From the NCBI GenBank assembly GCA_036562635.1, contig DATCJU010000084.1, positions 1 to 43,262 on the forward strand: a stretch of DNA of 43,262 nt, given 5' to 3'. The notes beneath the pieces are model-generated. The model was not told the DNA's origin. It saw only the letters and a program-made list of their open reading frames with translations, and searched no databases. Below are positions 40,785 through 43,262 of the stretch, in pieces (the stretch's first letter is position 1; the number at the start of each line of letters is the position of its first letter). This DNA is from DATCJU01 sp036562635 (GTDB lineage: Bacteria > Actinomycetota > Actinomycetes > Mycobacteriales > Pseudonocardiaceae). The position numbers and the translations under genes were made by a program.

Positions 40785-40898
40785 GTGAAGGTCCAGCCGA
40801 GCGTCAAGAAGATCTGCGACAAGTGCAAGGTGATCCGCCGGCACGGGCGGGTCATGGTGATCTGCGAGAACCTGCGCCACAAGCAGCGCCAGGGCTGA
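40785..40898 (+). CDS. rpmJ: 50S ribosomal protein L36
   Basis: L36 is the smallest ribosomal protein. GTG 40785 gives VKVQPSVKKICDKCKV, 37 residues in total. The zinc site is C11, C14, C27 and H32 (ICDKC, ICENLRH). AGGAG lies upstream. This zinc-binding form, like the zinc-type S14 here, is the one used when zinc is plentiful. Confidence 0.97.
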   Translation: MKVQPSVKKICDKCKVIRRHGRVMVICENLRHKQRQG

Positions 40899-40971
40899 TC
40901 ACGACCGAGCCTGCACCCCGCGGACAGCCAGGACGCGACAACCAGTAGGCCTCCCCGCTCCTGTCGGGTGT

Positions 40972-40989
40972 CGGACACGGAGGTGTCCG
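40972..40989 (+). other. Hairpin in the rpmJ-rpsM gap
   Basis: CGGACAC (40972-40978) pairs with GTGTCCG (40983-40989) around GGAG. A smaller stem, GCACC/GGTGC at 41030-41045, follows. Both are in the 213-bp leader before rpsM (40899-41111), which has no gene. In E. coli the S4 protein represses this operon at the rpsM leader; whether this structure serves that role is unknown. Confidence 0.35.
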
Positions 40990-41111
40990 TACCCAAACAC
41001 CCCCGGACTCCAGGCCGGGGCCCGGAACAGCACCTGCACGGGTGCGTCGGCGAGTCGTTCCGGGGCGGGTGGGGAGCAGACCTGGAGTGAAAAGTAAGGA
41101 GATCACGCCGC

Positions 41112-41492
41112 ATGGCACGACTCGCTGGCGTCGACCTTCCCCGCGAGAAGCGGTTGGAGATCGCGCTGACCTACATCTACGGCATTGGCCGTACCCGCTC
41201 CAAGGAGGTTCTGGCCGCCACCGGCATCAGCGGTGACATCCGGGTCAAGGACCTGACCGACGACGACCTCGTCAAGCTGCGGGACTTCATCGAGAACAAC
41301 TACAAGGTCGAGGGTGACCTCCGCCGCGAGGTCCAGGCCGACATCCGCCGGAAGATCGAGATCGGCTGCTACCAGGGTCTGCGTCACCGCCGGGGTCTGC
41401 CGGTGCGCGGTCAGCGCACCAAGACCAACGCGCGCACCCGCAAGGGCCCGAAGAAGACGGTCGCCGGCAAGAAGAAGGCCGGGAAGAAGTAA
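41112..41492 (+). CDS. rpsM: 30S ribosomal protein S13
   Basis: S13 contacts the P-site tRNA from the 30S head. The 126-residue protein keeps MARLAGVDLPREKRLEIALT, YIYGIGRTRSKEVL and GLRHRRGLPVRGQRTKTNARTRKG (partly), with a Lys-rich tail. GTAAGGAG lies 13 bases upstream of the ATG. It heads rpsM-rpsK-rpsD-rpoA. Confidence 0.98.
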   Translation: MARLAGVDLPREKRLEIALTYIYGIGRTRSKEVLAATGISGDIRVKDLTDDDLVKLRDFIENNYKVEGDLRREVQADIRRKIEIGCYQGLRHRRGLPVRGQRTKTNARTRKGPKKTVAGKKKAGKK

Positions 41493-41523
41493 GACCTCGC
41501 CCAGCTAGGAGATCACACAGAAC

Positions 41524-41931
41524 ATGCCGCCGAAGTCCCGTACCGGCGCCGGTGTGAAGAAGGTCCGGCGCAAGGAGAAGAAGAACGTCACCCACGGCCA
41601 CGCCCACATCAAGAGCACGTTCAACAACACCATCGTGTCCATCACCGACCCGATGGGGAACGTGATCAGCTGGGCGTCCGCCGGCCACGTCGGGTTCAAG
41701 GGCTCCCGGAAGTCCACCCCGTACGCCGCGCAGATGGCCGCCGAGAACGCCGCCCGCAAGGCCGCCGAGCACGGCATGCGCAAGGTGGACGTGTTCGTCA
41801 AGGGCCCGGGCTCGGGCCGCGAGACCGCGATCCGCTCGCTGCAGGCCGCCGGCCTCGAGGTCGGAACCATCCAGGACGTGACCCCGCAGCCGCACAACGG
41901 CTGCCGCCCGCCCAAGCGGCGCCGGGTCTGA
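41524..41931 (+). CDS. rpsK: 30S ribosomal protein S11
   Basis: S11 forms part of the 30S platform at the mRNA exit. The 135-residue protein has a basic N-terminus (RTGAGVKKVRRKEKKNV), then HIKSTFNNTIVSITDPMGNVI, and ends TPQPHNGCRPPKRRRV as usual. AGGAG is upstream. The gap from rpsM is 31 bases. Confidence 0.98.
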   Translation: MPPKSRTGAGVKKVRRKEKKNVTHGHAHIKSTFNNTIVSITDPMGNVISWASAGHVGFKGSRKSTPYAAQMAAENAARKAAEHGMRKVDVFVKGPGSGRETAIRSLQAAGLEVGTIQDVTPQPHNGCRPPKRRRV

Positions 41932-41955
41932 GGAAGCGGGGAGGAGTAGCTACAG

Positions 41956-42561
41956 ATGGCTCGTTACACCGGACCCGTCACCCGGAAGTCGCGTCGGCTC
42001 AAGGTCGACCTGGTCGGTGGTGACCAGGCTTTCGAGCGTCGTCCCTACCCGCCCGGCCAGCACGGCCGTGCCCGGGTGAAGGAGAGCGAGTACCTGCTGC
42101 AGCTGCAGGAGAAGCAGAAGGCTCGCTTCACCTACGGCGTGATGGAGCGGCAGTTCCGCCGGTATTACGAGGAGGCGGTGCGCCGCCCCGGCAAGACCGG
42201 TGAGAACCTGCTGATCATCCTGGAGTCCCGGCTGGACAACGTGGTGTACCGCGCCGGCCTGGCCCGTACCCGTCGCCAGGCCCGTCAGCTGGTCAGCCAC
42301 GGCCACTTCCTGGTCAACGGCCAGAAGGTCAACATCCCCAGCTTCCGGGTGTCGCAGTACGACATCATCGACGTTCGGCCCAAGTCGCTGAACACGCTGC
42401 CGTTCATCGCGGCCAAGGAGTCCCTGGGCGAGCGGCCGATCCCGTCCTGGCTGCAGGTGGTGCCCTCGAACCTGCGCATCCTGGTGCACCAGCTGCCGGT
42501 TCGGGAGCAGATCGACACGCCGGTTCAGGAGCAGCTGATCGTCGAGCTCTACTCGAAGTGA
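41956..42561 (+). CDS. rpsD: 30S ribosomal protein S4
   Basis: S4 starts assembly of the 30S body. The 201-residue protein is the cysteine-free form: RPYPPGQHGRARVKESEY replaces the zinc-binding segment of some relatives. The S4 RNA-binding domain is LDNVVYRAGLARTRRQARQLVSHGHFLVNG, read in two parts at residues 93-122. It ends REQIDTPVQEQLIVELYSK. Confidence 0.98.
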   Translation: MARYTGPVTRKSRRLKVDLVGGDQAFERRPYPPGQHGRARVKESEYLLQLQEKQKARFTYGVMERQFRRYYEEAVRRPGKTGENLLIILESRLDNVVYRAGLARTRRQARQLVSHGHFLVNGQKVNIPSFRVSQYDIIDVRPKSLNTLPFIAAKESLGERPIPSWLQVVPSNLRILVHQLPVREQIDTPVQEQLIVELYSK

Positions 42562-42567
42562 CGGGCA

Positions 42568-42673
42568 CCGGGGCGGCCGCCCACCTGGTCGGCCGCCCCG
42601 GACCGGTCGTCCGGTGGTGACGTGCGGAAAGCGTCACCGCCTCACCGTCCGGGTCCTGTCGGCCCGGACGGTG
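42568..42673 (+). promoter_or_regulatory. Three consecutive hairpins between rpsD and rpoA
   Basis: In the 163-bp gap there are three perfect stems in a row: 12 bp with arms 42568-42579 and 42590-42601, 7 bp GGTGACG/CGTCACC (42616-42622 and 42632-42638), and 11 bp CACCGTCCGGG/CCCGGACGGTG (42643-42653 and 42663-42673). None has a T-run. They may act as a processing or partial termination region, or as a binding site for a ribosomal protein. Confidence 0.55.
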
Positions 42674-42724
42674 CCCACCCCAACGGCGTCATATGGCGGG
42701 CGCCGGTAGGAAAGGACAACGACA

Positions 42725-43262
42725 GTGCTCATCTCCCAGCGACCGGTGCTGACCGAGGAGCCGGTCAACGAGACCCGCTCCCGGTTCATCATCGAGCCCC
42801 TCGAGCCGGGCTTCGGCTACACGCTCGGCAACTCGCTGCGTCGTACCCTGCTCTCCTCCATCCCGGGCGCGGCCGTGACCAGCATCCGTATCGACGGTGT
42901 GCTGCACGAGTTCAGCACCGTGCCGGGGGTCAAGGAGGACGTCACCGACATCATCCTCAACCTCAAGGAGCTGGTGGTCAGCTCCGAGGAGGACGAGCCG
43001 GTGACCATGTACCTGCGCAAGCAGGGTCCCGGTGAGGTCACCGCGGGGGACATCGTCCCGCCGGCCGGTGTCACCGTGCACAACCCCGACCTGCACATCG
43101 CGACCCTGAACGCCAAGGGCAAGCTGGAGATCGAGCTCGTCGTCGAGCGCGGTCGTGGCTACGTTCCCGCCCAGCAGAACAAGCAGGCGGGTGCGGAGAT
43201 CGGCCGCATCCCGGTGGACTCGATCTACTCGCCGGTCCTCAAGGTCACCTACAAGGTCGAGG
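42725..43262 (+). CDS. rpoA: RNA polymerase alpha subunit, 5' part
   Basis: Alpha forms the dimer on which the polymerase is assembled. GTG 42725 (VLISQRPVLTEEPVNETRS) has AGGAAAGGAC upstream. The 179 residues present are the N-terminal domain, with GYTLGNSLRRTLLSSIPGAA for dimerisation and ERGRGYVPAQQNK. The gene is cut by the window end, so the C-terminal DNA-binding domain is not visible. Confidence 0.97.
   Translation, partial: MLISQRPVLTEEPVNETRSRFIIEPLEPGFGYTLGNSLRRTLLSSIPGAAVTSIRIDGVLHEFSTVPGVKEDVTDIILNLKELVVSSEEDEPVTMYLRKQGPGEVTAGDIVPPAGVTVHNPDLHIATLNAKGKLEIELVVERGRGYVPAQQNKQAGAEIGRIPVDSIYSPVLKVTYKVE

Overview
The window is high-GC actinobacterial chromosome. Protein wording (rpoC opening VLDVNFFDELRIGLA, 700-aa EF-G, 397-aa EF-Tu, zinc-type S14), frequent GTG starts, GTGA/TGATG gene overlaps and a giant WXG-type polymorphic toxin all suggest a member of the Pseudonocardiales; genus cannot be fixed from this sequence alone.

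Layout. (1) 1-6447, plus strand: the 3' part of rpoB, carrying an apparent one-base deletion near 88-89, then complete rpoC, closed by a 17-bp GC stem plus T-run terminator. (2) 6595-20515, minus strand: a five-gene type VII (ESX/WXG100) effector island inserted between rpoBC and the str operon. In transcription order: a YbaB/EspL-like protein, a small WXG100-type protein (GTGA-coupled), a 2748-aa giant polymorphic toxin, a 727-729-aa ADP-ribosylglycohydrolase-family protein with an SseB-like N-terminal region, and a 737-aa TNT-like (NAD+ glycohydrolase fold) protein. (3) 20516-21262: leader and promoter of the str operon. (4) 21263-25727, plus: rpsL-rpsG-fusA-tuf. (5) 26283-36099, plus: S10 and spc ribosomal protein genes rpsJ to rplO. 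(6) 36454-39135: secY-adk-map. (7) 39416-40247: two tandem DUF1707/2TM membrane proteins. (8) 40493-43262: infA-rpmJ-rpsM-rpsK-rpsD-rpoA (rpoA cut by the window end).

The housekeeping genes form the usual transcription/translation super-cluster. The unusual part is the island. The giant toxin has an ESX-type WXG/CpnT-like N-terminus, very long Gly/Pro/Ser-rich linkers, a caspase-like module with a His-Cys pair followed by a second copy that has lost both residues, and a C-terminal R-S-E type ADP-ribosyltransferase (ART) domain. The gene directly downstream looks like an ADP-ribosylglycohydrolase, the enzyme class that reverses ADP-ribosylation and is known to act as immunity to ART toxins. 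Yet all four metal-binding aspartates expected from the family motifs are replaced. I infer a pseudoenzyme immunity protein that would act by binding rather than hydrolysis. The third protein is a TNT-fold protein in which the glutamine usually found just after GQPGGG is also lost. No ESX secretion machinery genes are present, so export would depend on a system elsewhere.

The rest of the window holds regulatory structures worth noting: a 15-nt motif shared by the rpsL and rpsJ leaders, an inverted repeat inside the rpsJ promoter spacer, a 10+10-bp palindrome upstream of secY, and three consecutive hairpins between rpsD and rpoA. No tRNA, rRNA, CRISPR array or insertion sequence was recognised.
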